Shown here in pieces: positions 20,118 through 27,654 of a stretch of 39,315 nt of DNA. The stretch is from Chitinophagales bacterium (GTDB lineage Bacteria > Bacteroidota > Bacteroidia > Chitinophagales > Chitinophagaceae): positions 1 through 39,315 of the forward strand of contig JAATFP010000060.1 of the NCBI GenBank assembly GCA_015655125.1, written 5' to 3'. How positions within the stretch are numbered: the stretch's first letter is position 1; each line of letters begins with the position of its first letter. The notes under the pieces are model-generated. The model made no database searches. It saw only the letters and a program-made list of their open reading frames with translations, and had not been told where the DNA came from. A program made the position numbers and the translations under genes.

Positions 20118-20200
20118 AAATTGTTATCAGTTGAAGGTGGAAGGCTCAATTTTCAAAGTTGTATGCAATATAGCCAAGTGTTTGAACCTTAAACCTAGAC

Positions 20201-21085
20201 CTACAAAATCTCCCCTACATGCTTCTCAATATTATCCGCGATCAACTTCGTTGGCACATCATTATAATCTTCCCCAAACGGATCTTCAATTTCTTCGGCA
20301 ATCAATTCAAGACTGGCGAGCACAAAGAAAATAAAAGCCACTACGGGAATCACATAATAGCCAAGGTTAAACACATAGCCTATTGGCAGCGTAACGATAT
20401 AAGTGAAGATGAATTTTTTTATGAAAACGCTGTAGGAAAAAGGGATCGGCGTATTCTTGATGCGCTCGCAGGCGCCGCAGATATCTGTATACGACTGCAA
20501 CTCTGCATTGAGTATGATGAGTTGATTGCCATCGATAATGTTGTCCTTATATAATTTATTAATGTGACGGAACATCCGCGCCGCTATCTGATTGGGAATA
20601 TGTTTTTCTGTATCGATATCCTGCAAATGGCCCTTTTTAATCGCCTTTTCAAAAAGTGCCGTACGCGTGGCTTCGGATCGTAAATGCGTTTGCAACGCAT
20701 GCGCATATGCCGGAATGATCTTCCGGAAAAAAGTGCGCTGACCAACCTCATCTTCCGGCAAAATAGACGCAAGTTTGATCGCAAGATTGCGACTGTTGTT
20801 CACCAATCCGCCCCACAATTTCCTTCCTTCCCACCAGCGATCGTACGCCGTGTTGGTTCTGAACACGAGTAGCATACTGATTGCAAAACCAAGCAAGGTG
20901 TGCATCAGCGGAATATTTCTTAAAAAACTCTTTTCCGACAATCGGAAGACTTCAATTTCGAGGTAAGCGATGATGGCAGAATAAGCACTCACCACCAAAA
21001 TAAGCGGAAACAACTTCCGCGAAGTATCTGCCTTATGAAAGCGAAAAATGGTACTGAACCAGTCCTTGGGATTGTAGTTGATCAT
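20201..21085 (-). CDS. Bestrophin-family ion channel (UPF0187)
   Basis: The 294-residue protein has the bestrophin pattern: an N-terminal helix pair (LFPLILVVSAYSAIIAYLEI), the HTLLGFAISMLLVFRTNTAY pore region followed by DRWWEGRKLWGGLVNNSRNL, a cytoplasmic helical middle, a second hydrophobic pair (YIVTLPIGYVFNLGYYVIPV), and the hallmark ELIAEEIEDPFGEDYNDVP before the end. Bacterial members form pentameric anion or cation channels in the inner membrane. The upstream region on its own strand contains the array of small hairpins at 21101-21170, only 16 nt before its ATG, which could affect translation or limit read-through from the GNAT gene. Confidence 0.93.
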   Translation of the reverse strand: MINYNPKDWFSTIFRFHKADTSRKLFPLILVVSAYSAIIAYLEIEVFRLSEKSFLRNIPLMHTLLGFAISMLLVFRTNTAYDRWWEGRKLWGGLVNNSRNLAIKLASILPEDEVGQRTFFRKIIPAYAHALQTHLRSEATRTALFEKAIKKGHLQDIDTEKHIPNQIAARMFRHINKLYKDNIIDGNQLIILNAELQSYTDICGACERIKNTPIPFSYSVFIKKFIFTYIVTLPIGYVFNLGYYVIPVVAFIFFVLASLELIAEEIEDPFGEDYNDVPTKLIADNIEKHVGEIL

Positions 21086-21100
21086 GTGTATCAGTTGTGC

Positions 21101-21241
21101 GCCGGAGCTCTTGCTCCGGCTATGTGCCGAAACTCCTGTTTCGGCTATCTTCCGAAGCTTTCGCTTCGGATCAAATATAAGCGTAAAATTAAAAAAATCG
21201 AAGCAGGAACTTCAATGCACAGCCGAAGCAGGAGCTTCAGC
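21101..21241. repeat. Array of five 20-nt hairpins at 25-bp spacing in two opposed blocks
   Basis: Three hairpins at 21101-21120, 21126-21145 and 21151-21170 each have a perfect 8-bp stem and 4-nt loop and are separated by 5-nt spacers (tatgt, tatct). Two more at 21197-21216 and 21222-21241 have the same geometry (two and one mismatches, spacer gcaca) in the opposite sense. Stem sequences vary while pairing is kept: gccggagc/gctccggc, gccgaaac/gtttcggc, tccgaagc/gcttcgga. In a common orientation the loops are purine rich (aaga, agga, gaaa, agga, agga). Confidence 0.75.
21189..21216 (-). terminator. Probable terminator of the GNAT gene
   Basis: The fourth hairpin of the array, read on the minus strand, is followed directly by a run of seven T (opposite 21190-21196) and then aatttt. 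It lies about 20 nt after the GNAT stop. The stem has mismatches, so efficiency may be moderate. Confidence 0.45.
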
Positions 21242-21740
21242 TCACGGCAATATACATTTTCACCGGACCATCATCCACTACTTCCTCTTTAATAAATTGC
21301 ATACCGATCTTTTCCAGCACTTTTTGCGAAGCGATGTTTTCAATATGCGCGCGACCGGTGATCACCGCCAATTGCAATTCGTTGAAACCGTATTCCAGCG
21401 TGTGTTTGGCGGCTTCGGTGGCATAGCCTTTTCCCCAAGCCGATGGCAATAGCCGGTAACCGAGATCGTTTTCATCAATTTCGGGGCGGTATTTTAAACC
21501 GCACCAGCCGATGAATTCATTCGTGCCTTTTACATGGATGGCCCAGCGGCCGAGATTATTTTGATATTGCGGTAAAATGACGGTGCGGATAATTGTTGCG
21601 GCATCCGCTTCATTGATGAGCGGGCGCTCGTGAAGATATTTCAGCACTTCATGTTGAGAATTAAGAAATAAAACCAGGGACGCATCGGCTTCGGTGAATC
21701 GGCGTAAAATGAGTCTCGGTGTTTCGAATATAATGTGCAT
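21237..21740 (-). CDS. GNAT acetyltransferase, RimJ/RimL-like
   Basis: Starting at the ATG at 21740 gives 167 residues beginning MHIIFETPRLILRRFTEAD, the standard opening of the RimJ/RimL-type GNAT family (TxRLxLRxxxxxD). The acetyl-CoA loop appears as WGKGYATEA, preceded by GYRLLPSA, and NIASQKVLEKIGM is the usual C-terminal motif. The frame stays open further upstream to 21824, but that extension lies in a palindromic repeat and has no family similarity, so I rejected it. It probably acetylates a small molecule or a protein N-terminus. The stop codon lies within the last hairpin of the array. Confidence 0.9.
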   Translation of the reverse strand: MHIIFETPRLILRRFTEADASLVLFLNSQHEVLKYLHERPLINEADAATIIRTVILPQYQNNLGRWAIHVKGTNEFIGWCGLKYRPEIDENDLGYRLLPSAWGKGYATEAAKHTLEYGFNELQLAVITGRAHIENIASQKVLEKIGMQFIKEEVVDDGPVKMYIAVS

Positions 21741-21771
21741 ACGATTTTTTTTGCCGAAGGCAAACGTTGTG

Positions 21772-21831
21772 TTTCTCTGTTTCTCTTTACTTCTGTGGTT
21801 CAAACCACGGAGACACGGCGGCACAGAGAAA
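21772..21831. repeat. 60-bp imperfect palindrome between alaS and the GNAT gene
   Basis: Arms tttctctgt (21772-21780) and acagagaaa (21823-21831) enclose gtggtt/aaccac near the centre, and the element abuts the alaS stop codon. A separate small hairpin, tttgccgaaggcaaa, lies at 21750-21764. Either may act as a transcription end; no long T-run follows the larger one. Confidence 0.5.
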
Positions 21832-24450
21832 TTATATCAACGCCTTTACTTGCGCGATCACTTCCGCAAAATTCCCCACTTCCTGGCCGCCTGCGCTGGC
21901 CAGTATTTTCTGGCCGCCACCGCCGCCCTTTATAAGCGGACTTACCACATCTTTGATGATCTTAACGGCATCAAGATTTTTTGCAACCGTTACTGTTTCA
22001 CTGATGCCGATCGCAACATGGGCTTTGCCGCCGATGTTGGCGCACAATACCACCAAATGGTCGTGCAGATTATTTTTAAGATCGGTGGAGATCTTCTTCA
22101 ACGCATCCGAATGCGGCACTTCTACTATTTGCCCGATAAAAGAAACATTGTTGATGATCTCGTCTTTTTGTAATAGTTCATTACGAAGTACTACCAATTG
22201 ACGGGCCTCGAGGCCCTCAATTCTTTTGCCCAATACGCTGTTTTCTGCCTGCAGATTTTCCAATGCTTTCGGCAGGTCCTTTTGATTTTTTAACAGGCCG
22301 CGAATCGTATTGATCTCGGCAAATGCAGCAGCCACGATCTTCTCAGCCGCTTCGCCGCTCACTGCTTCAATGCGACGAACGCCCGCTGCCACTGCCGCTT
22401 CGCTGGTAATTTTAAAATAACCCAGTTCGCCGGTGCTGCCCACGTGCGTACCGCCGCACAATTCAATTGAATATGCAGGATCCATCACTACCACTCGAAC
22501 CACATCGCCATATTTTTCACCAAATAATGCGGTGGCACCCATCGCAATCGCTTCTTCTTTACTCATGCTTTTGATTACCACCGGAATATTTTGGCGGATC
22601 TTTTCATTGACGATCTTTTCTACAGATGCAATTTCTTCATCCGTCATCTTTGCAAAATGCGAAAAGTCGAAACGCAGGTATTCATCGTTCACCAGGCTTC
22701 CTTTCTGAGCCACATGACCACCCAACACCTGTCGCAGCGCAGAATGCATGAGATGCGTTACACTGTGATGAACCGTAATGTTTTTTCTTCTCCGGATGTC
22801 TACATAAGCCGTCAGATCACCTTGCAGGTTTTCCGGAATGCTATCTGTAAAATGAATGATCAGATCATTTTCCTTTTTTGTATTATTAATTATTAACTCT
22901 TCATTATTAATTAAAAATTTTCCTGTATCGCCCACCTGGCCGCCACTTTCGGCATAAAAAGGTGTTTGTTCCAACACGATCTGGTATTGCACTTTTCCTT
23001 TGCCCGATACTTTGCGATAGCGCAATACTTTTGTATCTGCTTCCGGTTTTTCATAACCGACAAAGCCTTTGCCATTACCCTCGTTTACGATCACCCAATC
23101 CTCTGTATCCAGCGCCGTTGCTGCACGTGAGCGATCTTTTTGTTGTTTCATTTCGGCTTCGAAGCCGGCTTCATCCACAGATAAATTATTTTCCGAGGCA
23201 ATCAAACGCGTTAAGTCAATCGGGAAACCATAAGTATCGAGCAATTCAAATGCATCGGCGCCGCCAATCGTTTTATTGGCAGCAGATGAAATGATGGTAT
23301 CCATTTTTTTCAACCCTTTATCCAGCGTACGCAAAAACCCTTCTTCTTCTTCCTTGATCACTTTGGCCACAAAATCTCTTTGCTGTTCCAGTTCCGGAAA
23401 AACATATTTGAATTGCTCCGCAATAACAGGCAGCAACCGGTGCATCAACGGTTGCTTGTAATCCAGGTAAGAATAATAATAGCGTACTGCACGGCGCAGA
23501 ATACGACGTATCACGTAACCCGCGCCGGTATTGGACGGCAGCTGCCCATCGGCAATGGTGAATGCGATAGCGCGGATATGATCGGCCAGCACGCGAAACG
23601 CGATCGATTCTTTATCGTCGCCAAAAGTGTAAACCTTGCCCGTGATCTTTTCTGTCGCTGCAATCGTGCCGGTAAAGACATCGGTATCGTAATTGCTGGT
23701 CTTGCTTTGCAGCACGCGCACCAGTCTTTCAAAACCCATCCCGGTGTCTACATGCTGTGCAGGCAAAAGTTCCAGCGAGCCGTCTTTCCTGCGGTTGAAC
23801 TGCATAAATACATTGTTCCAGATCTCGATCACCTGCGGATGATCTGCATTCACCAGGTCGGCACCTTTCCCATCTGCGCGTTCTTCCGCTGTGCGGCAAT
23901 CCACGTGAATTTCAGAGCATGGTCCGCACGGGCCGGTATCACCCATCTCCCAGAAATTATCTTTTTTAGATCCATGTAAAATGCGATCCTCTGCAATATG
24001 CTGTTTCCAGAAATCAAGTGCTTCCTGGTCCATCGGCAGCCCTTCTTTTTCATCGCCGCCAAAAACAGTCACGTACAATTGCTCTTTCGGAATTCCATAA
24101 ACATCGGTGAGCAGCTCCCAACTCCAGGCAATGGCATCTTTTTTAAAATAGTCGCCAAAGCTCCAGTTGCCGAGCATTTCAAACATGGTATGATGATAAG
24201 TATCCACGCCCACTTCTTCAAGATCGTTGTGCTTGCCGCTTACGCGCAAACATTTTTGCGTGTCCGCTACGCGCGATGCAGGTGCTGGCTTGTTTCCCAA
24301 AAACGCATCCTTGAACGGCGCCATGCCAGAATTAATGAACAACAGGGTTGGGTCGTTCTTTACAACAATGGGCGCTGATGGAACGATCATGTGTCCCTTT
24401 GATCTGAAAAAATCGAGAAAACCTTGTCTTATTTCATTTGCCGTCTTCAT
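21832..24450 (-). CDS. alaS: Alanyl-tRNA synthetase
   Basis: The 872-residue protein is full length. It charges tRNA-Ala and edits mischarged Ser and Gly. The N-terminal catalytic core opens with ANEIRQGFLDFFRSKGHMIV and contains LLFINSGMAPFKDAFLG and GDTGPCGPCSEIH. The editing domain has H562xxxH566 (in HHSVTHLMH) and C665-GGTH669, the zinc/editing signature. The C-Ala domain ends in GGGGGQ (from KGGGGGQKILASAGG), as expected. Between the core and editing domain, residues about 512-523 (LINNEELIINN) are encoded by an AT-rich stretch (22881-22916) nearly identical to an intergenic repeat at 35969-36004, apparently tolerated in frame. Start is the ATG at 24450. Confidence 0.98.
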   Translation of the reverse strand: MKTANEIRQGFLDFFRSKGHMIVPSAPIVVKNDPTLLFINSGMAPFKDAFLGNKPAPASRVADTQKCLRVSGKHNDLEEVGVDTYHHTMFEMLGNWSFGDYFKKDAIAWSWELLTDVYGIPKEQLYVTVFGGDEKEGLPMDQEALDFWKQHIAEDRILHGSKKDNFWEMGDTGPCGPCSEIHVDCRTAEERADGKGADLVNADHPQVIEIWNNVFMQFNRRKDGSLELLPAQHVDTGMGFERLVRVLQSKTSNYDTDVFTGTIAATEKITGKVYTFGDDKESIAFRVLADHIRAIAFTIADGQLPSNTGAGYVIRRILRRAVRYYYSYLDYKQPLMHRLLPVIAEQFKYVFPELEQQRDFVAKVIKEEEEGFLRTLDKGLKKMDTIISSAANKTIGGADAFELLDTYGFPIDLTRLIASENNLSVDEAGFEAEMKQQKDRSRAATALDTEDWVIVNEGNGKGFVGYEKPEADTKVLRYRKVSGKGKVQYQIVLEQTPFYAESGGQVGDTGKFLINNEELIINNTKKENDLIIHFTDSIPENLQGDLTAYVDIRRRKNITVHHSVTHLMHSALRQVLGGHVAQKGSLVNDEYLRFDFSHFAKMTDEEIASVEKIVNEKIRQNIPVVIKSMSKEEAIAMGATALFGEKYGDVVRVVVMDPAYSIELCGGTHVGSTGELGYFKITSEAAVAAGVRRIEAVSGEAAEKIVAAAFAEINTIRGLLKNQKDLPKALENLQAENSVLGKRIEGLEARQLVVLRNELLQKDEIINNVSFIGQIVEVPHSDALKKISTDLKNNLHDHLVVLCANIGGKAHVAIGISETVTVAKNLDAVKIIKDVVSPLIKGGGGGQKILASAGGQEVGNFAEVIAQVKALI
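22881..22916 (-). repeat. AT-rich intergenic-type repeat inside alaS, in frame
   Basis: The minus-strand sequence of these 36 bases matches the plus-strand bases 35969-36004 at 32 of 36 positions by direct comparison. It is read through without disturbing the frame and gives an Asn/Ile-rich peptide between the catalytic and editing domains of AlaS, a linker region where length varies in the family. Low sequence complexity limits the strength of the match. Confidence 0.55.
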
Positions 24451-24471
24451 GTTATAATTTATATTAATGGG

Positions 24472-24502
24472 TTGCTTTTAGTTGTATATGGGGTTATATT
24501 TG
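24472..24502 (+). promoter_or_regulatory. Promoter for the M23 peptidase gene
   Basis: TATATTTG at 24495-24502 matches TAnnTTTG exactly, with TTG at 24472-24474 20 bp upstream. The resulting leader would be about 285 nt and would include the family B palindrome, which could then fold in the RNA. Confidence 0.4.
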
Positions 24503-24680
24503 TAGACTTGGCTAAAATTCAACCGATGCTGAAATGCGGATTTTGACGCATTATTATTGAAATGTTCAGCATAGCAAAATTCATATGGCCGGGTATCAAT
24601 TTAAGTTGGTCATTTTTACGAATGGCAAATTTAGTCATAAAGCATGATTTTAAAAGCCCTTTTGAGTGTCTTTCTATGTT

Positions 24681-24749
24681 TCGACAGGCTCAACATGACA
24701 GAACATTGTTAGTCCAGGTTCAGGGAGCAGGCAATCTGAGCTTGTCGAA
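24681..24749. repeat. Family B palindrome (tcgacaggctcaa ... ctgagcttgtcgaa)
   Basis: tcgacaggctcaacatgaca (24681-24700) and ctgagcttgtcgaa (24736-24749) are imperfect inverted copies across about 35 bp. Related copies lie at 29781-29877 and 38504-38567. Confidence 0.6.
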
Positions 24750-24794
24750 GATATACTCTAAAGGGCGAGTCGGCCCACAAACCGGATTTGAGTA

Positions 24795-25769
24795 ATGAAA
24801 AAAATTAAATACTATTATAATACGCACACGCTTCGCTATGAAAAGCTGATCACGCCGTTGCGCGTTAAATTGCTCCGGTTTTTCGGTTTTATCAGCGCGC
24901 TGATCGTGAGTTGTGCCATCATTATTTACCTGTATACCCGGTTTTTTGATTTCAAACCAACAGACATCGAGGCAAGGAAAAAGTATGAACTGGTGCAGGA
25001 AAATTACAAAGAACTCAATGCCAAAGTGAAAACTTTACAGGACCAGATGGCGAGCCTGGAGAAAAGGGACAACGAAGTATATCGTTCTATTTTTGAAGCA
25101 AACCCTCTACCAGACAGTGCGCGCGCAAAGCTTACCGAGAAAAAAAACGAGCTGAATAAGGTGAGCAGCATGAGCGATAACCTGTTGGGAAAAGATCTGC
25201 CGGCGCAATTGAACAATATAGAAGCACGCATCAGCTACCAGTTCAACAGCTATAAAGGCATTGAAAAGCTCATCAACAACCAGGAATCAAAATTGTCCAG
25301 TATACCGGCCATTCAGCCAGTGAGCAACAAGCAGCTTAACCGAATCGCCAGTGGTTTCGGGATGCGTATTCACCCCATATATGGTATTGCTAAAATGCAC
25401 AACGGGCTCGACTTTACCGCGCCGGAAGGCACCCCGATATATGCTACCGGGGATGGAACCGTTACCACTGCCGGCTTTGGCAATGGCACAGGTAATCATG
25501 TGATCATCAACCACGGATACGGGTACGAAACGGTATACATGCACATGGTCCGCATCAAGGCGCGGCAGGGACAGAAAGTTACCCGCGGCGAAGTGATAGG
25601 ATGGGTAGGCAGCACAGGTGCGAGTACCGGACCGCATTGCCATTATGAAGTACATATCAACGGCAACCCCGTAGATCCGGTGTATTTCTTTTACAACGAT
25701 CTGAACGCGGAGCAGTATGATCAATTGCTGAAACTGGCGGCGATGGGAAGCGCAAAGAGTTTTGATTAA
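24795..25769 (+). CDS. M23 family metallopeptidase, membrane anchored, coiled-coil
   Basis: The 324-residue protein has a basic N-terminus (MKKIKYYYNTHTLRYEKL), one membrane helix at about residues 30-52, a predicted coiled coil at about 65-180, and a C-terminal M23 domain. Zinc-binding residues are visible: H202 and D206 in HNGLDF, and H281-C-H283 in GPHCHYEV, so the LytM-type site is complete. It likely cleaves, or regulates cleavage of, peptidoglycan cross-links in the periplasm. The layout alaS (divergent) / M23 / MerR is a gene order I know from Bacteroidota. The start ATG at 24795 overlaps a TAA (taATGa context), and the protein begins as family members do. Confidence 0.92.
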   Translation: MKKIKYYYNTHTLRYEKLITPLRVKLLRFFGFISALIVSCAIIIYLYTRFFDFKPTDIEARKKYELVQENYKELNAKVKTLQDQMASLEKRDNEVYRSIFEANPLPDSARAKLTEKKNELNKVSSMSDNLLGKDLPAQLNNIEARISYQFNSYKGIEKLINNQESKLSSIPAIQPVSNKQLNRIASGFGMRIHPIYGIAKMHNGLDFTAPEGTPIYATGDGTVTTAGFGNGTGNHVIINHGYGYETVYMHMVRIKARQGQKVTRGEVIGWVGSTGASTGPHCHYEVHINGNPVDPVYFFYNDLNAEQYDQLLKLAAMGSAKSFD

Positions 25770-25806
25770 AGCAGCATCACAGATTTAGACTAATTCGGAA
25801 ATTTTT

Positions 25807-25974
25807 ATCGCAGATTTCTTCTTCCCGCTTCGCGGTAATTGATTAAAGGATTACGCAGATTGAGTTTCGCTTCGCGAAACGGTGCGAAGACTTATTTCAC
25901 GCAGGCCAAAAATTGCGGAGCAATAAAATCTGCATAATCACTTCATCTGCTTGCGGGAAAAATAAATCTGTGAT
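25807..25974. repeat. Complete family A palindromic element
   Basis: It starts atcgcagattt (25807-25817) and ends aaatctgtgat (25964-25974, one change). Inside are further inverted arms (ggattacgcagatt and aaaatctgcataatc) and small 3-nt-loop hairpins such as gtttcgcttcgcgaaac (25864-25880). It fills most of the gap between the M23 and MerR genes. Confidence 0.65.
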
Positions 25975-26005
25975 AAAATCTCATACATCCTGATCAATCT
26001 TTGAT

Positions 26006-26013
26006 TATTTTTG
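26006..26013 (+). promoter_or_regulatory. Possible -7 element for the MerR gene
   Basis: TATTTTTG matches TAnnTTTG but ends only 4 bp before the ATG at 26018, which would make the mRNA nearly leaderless. No good -33 element was seen, so this may be chance in AT-rich DNA. Confidence 0.2.
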
Positions 26014-26017
26014 CGAT

Positions 26018-26845
26018 ATGGCACTCAAGCAGGCATCTTTATTTGATCTATTCGACAGCAACCCGGAACCAACTCCGGAAAAGGCCCCGCCTGTGCAGGA
26101 ATTGAACAAAACGCCGGAAGTTTCATCAATAGAAAAAACACAACCGGCAGCGGAAGAACCACGGGTGCTGGTGCCGCCAAAAGTGGTGAGTTATGAAGTA
26201 GAGGAAGAGTCAAAAGAAGAACTGGGAGAGAACCAACCTACCCTGGAAAAAGTGGAAGAGGCGATCGAAGAGCCGGAAACCGAAATCACCATTGCTCCCT
26301 TTGTGCCTGAAGAAACTCCGCTGGACGAAAAATTGCTGGAAGCAAACTATGCAACCGTTGATTTTTTATCAGATGAACTACCAAAGGAAGACACACCAAC
26401 GCCACAGTTTTCTATCGACCCGAAAGAAAAAACGGCTGTTGCTAAAGAACGAAAATCTACCCGGGGGCGCATGAAGTTAAGCGACATGAATACAGTGGCG
26501 GACCTCATTGAGATTCCGGAAGATGCGGTATTATTTGAAAAAAGGTATTATAGTATCGGGGCAGTGTCGGAAATGTTCAAGGTAAATATTTCATTGATTC
26601 GTTTTTGGGAAAATGAATTCGATATTTTAAAGCCAAAGAAAAATGGCAAAGGAGACCGCCACTTCCGCCCGGAAGACGTTAAGAACCTGCAATTGATTTA
26701 TCATCTGCTGCGCGAAAAAAAATATACCATTGAAGGTGCAAAGGAGTTTTTGAAAAAGAATAAGACAGCAGAAGACACGTTTTCGGTAATTGAAAACCTG
26801 AAGAAAACGAAGGATTTCCTCAACGAGATAAAAGCGAATTTATGA
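26018..26845 (+). CDS. MerR-type HTH regulator with long acidic N-terminal region
   Basis: The 275-residue protein has an unusual layout. Residues 1-150 are acidic and Pro/Glu rich with no visible fold (many runs such as EEESKEELGENQ). Residues about 174-250 form a MerR winged helix: YYSIGAVSEMFKVNISLIRF begins at residue 177, then WENEF, the wing KKNGKGDRHFRPEDV, and LREKKYTIEGAKEFLKKN. The tail ends in a short helix. Effector-binding cysteines are absent, so it is not a metal sensor. This type sits beside the M23 gene in many Bacteroidota and its target is not known to me. A strong terminator overlaps its stop codon. Confidence 0.9.
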   Translation: MALKQASLFDLFDSNPEPTPEKAPPVQELNKTPEVSSIEKTQPAAEEPRVLVPPKVVSYEVEEESKEELGENQPTLEKVEEAIEEPETEITIAPFVPEETPLDEKLLEANYATVDFLSDELPKEDTPTPQFSIDPKEKTAVAKERKSTRGRMKLSDMNTVADLIEIPEDAVLFEKRYYSIGAVSEMFKVNISLIRFWENEFDILKPKKNGKGDRHFRPEDVKNLQLIYHLLREKKYTIEGAKEFLKKNKTAEDTFSVIENLKKTKDFLNEIKANL

Positions 26846-26869
26846 TCCCGCCTGAGGCGGGATTTTTTT
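26845..26869 (+). terminator. Rho-independent terminator of the MerR gene
   Basis: An 8-bp stem (atcccgcc with ggcgggat) closes a 3-nt loop (tga), followed by seven T. The stem begins on the last base of the stop codon. Confidence 0.85.
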
Positions 26870-27008
26870 GCCGGGGAACTCGCAGGATCCAGAGGCAGGA
26901 ATGCGTTTTACCCGGCTTTTTTGAGTTGACATCCCGGAGATGTCAACGGATGTCACTCATTCCATAAATCGTAAAAGTAATCCCGCCCGTCCTTCGTATT
27001 TTTATTGC

Positions 27009-27518
27009 ATGAAAAAAATACACTCGCTTATATTCACAATTGTTGCTTTTTCACATGCAGCAGGCGCACAAACTCCATACACTTCCAGTGTTGACAATCA
27101 AAAAGTGACGATCCTCAATGGCATCATCACAAAATATGCATTGGAAAACAACCCCGCTTTTAGCTGGTACGCCGGCAACCATAGCGCGTACGCGCCTTCC
27201 CCCGCCGTACTTAATGCGATGGAATCAGCCAAAGGGAAATTTCAGTTCCTTCTTTTTGGCGGCACTTGGTGCAGTGATACGCAATTCATCCTGCCTAAAT
27301 TTTTCAATCTCCAGGAAAAAAGCGGCATTGCCGATAAAGACATCAGCTTTTTTGCCGTGGACCGATCCAAACAAACACTGGGCAACATGGCCGGAACTTT
27401 TAAAATCACCAATGTCCCCACTATCATCGTACTCAAGGATGGCAAAGAAGTAGGTCGCGTAATAGAATATGGCAAAACGGGAAAGTGGGATGAAGAACTG
27501 GCCGAATTACTTAAATAG
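27009..27518 (+). CDS. Exported thioredoxin-fold protein with a single active-site cysteine
   Basis: From the ATG at 27009 the protein has 169 residues and a signal peptide ending AAGAQ (residue 21). The frame is open upstream to an ATG at 26940, but those 23 residues look unlike coding sequence and would hide the signal peptide. The thioredoxin fold shows in FQFLLFGGTWCSDTQF, the cis-proline loop TNVPTIIVLKDGKEVGR and the final helix. The usual CxxC is reduced to one cysteine (W87-C88-S-D-T), so a dithiol/disulfide oxidoreductase role is unlikely; a monothiol or non-redox role in the periplasm fits better. It seems to be a single-gene unit. Confidence 0.85.
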   Translation: MKKIHSLIFTIVAFSHAAGAQTPYTSSVDNQKVTILNGIITKYALENNPAFSWYAGNHSAYAPSPAVLNAMESAKGKFQFLLFGGTWCSDTQFILPKFFNLQEKSGIADKDISFFAVDRSKQTLGNMAGTFKITNVPTIIVLKDGKEVGRVIEYGKTGKWDEELAELLK

Positions 27519-27654
27519 GAACACAGATCTTAATTATCTTCTTTGAAATGTTCCGTAAACCCAGCTGGAAAAAACTGCTTAATATGGATTTTCATTTTCC
27601 CCGAATCGAATCATTCAGTGAAATCATTTTACGCTACAATCTCTGTGTTTATTC

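Larger units (their letters stand above)
24451..24794. other. Divergent gap between alaS and the M23 peptidase gene
   Basis: It holds a promoter-like pair for the plus strand (24472-24502) and a family B palindrome (24681-24749). The 77-codon plus-strand frame here (24562-24795) runs through the palindrome and is not a believable gene. No tRNA structure was found near the M23 start. Confidence 0.5.

Noticed and set aside
21101..21241. CRISPR array, suggested by the 25-bp periodicity
   Set aside because: The periodic unit is a palindrome with changing stem sequence and 5-nt spacers; there are no 25-40 nt unique spacers and no cas genes.
21101..21241. CsrA/Rsm-type binding hairpins, suggested by agga loops
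   Set aside because: The loop resemblance is real, but CsrA is generally not found in Bacteroidota, so this protein is an unlikely partner.
21741..21824. N-terminal extension of the GNAT protein
   Set aside because: The extra residues are translated from a palindromic repeat, and the family start motif fits the ATG at 21740.
24451..24794. tRNA gene upstream of the M23 gene (ggcgagtcggccc string)
   Set aside because: No cloverleaf arms or T-loop could be formed around it.
24562..24795. Short plus-strand frame ending on the M23 start codon
   Set aside because: It reads through a family B palindrome (giving a RQAQHD-type peptide typical of translated repeats) and has no similarity to a known protein.
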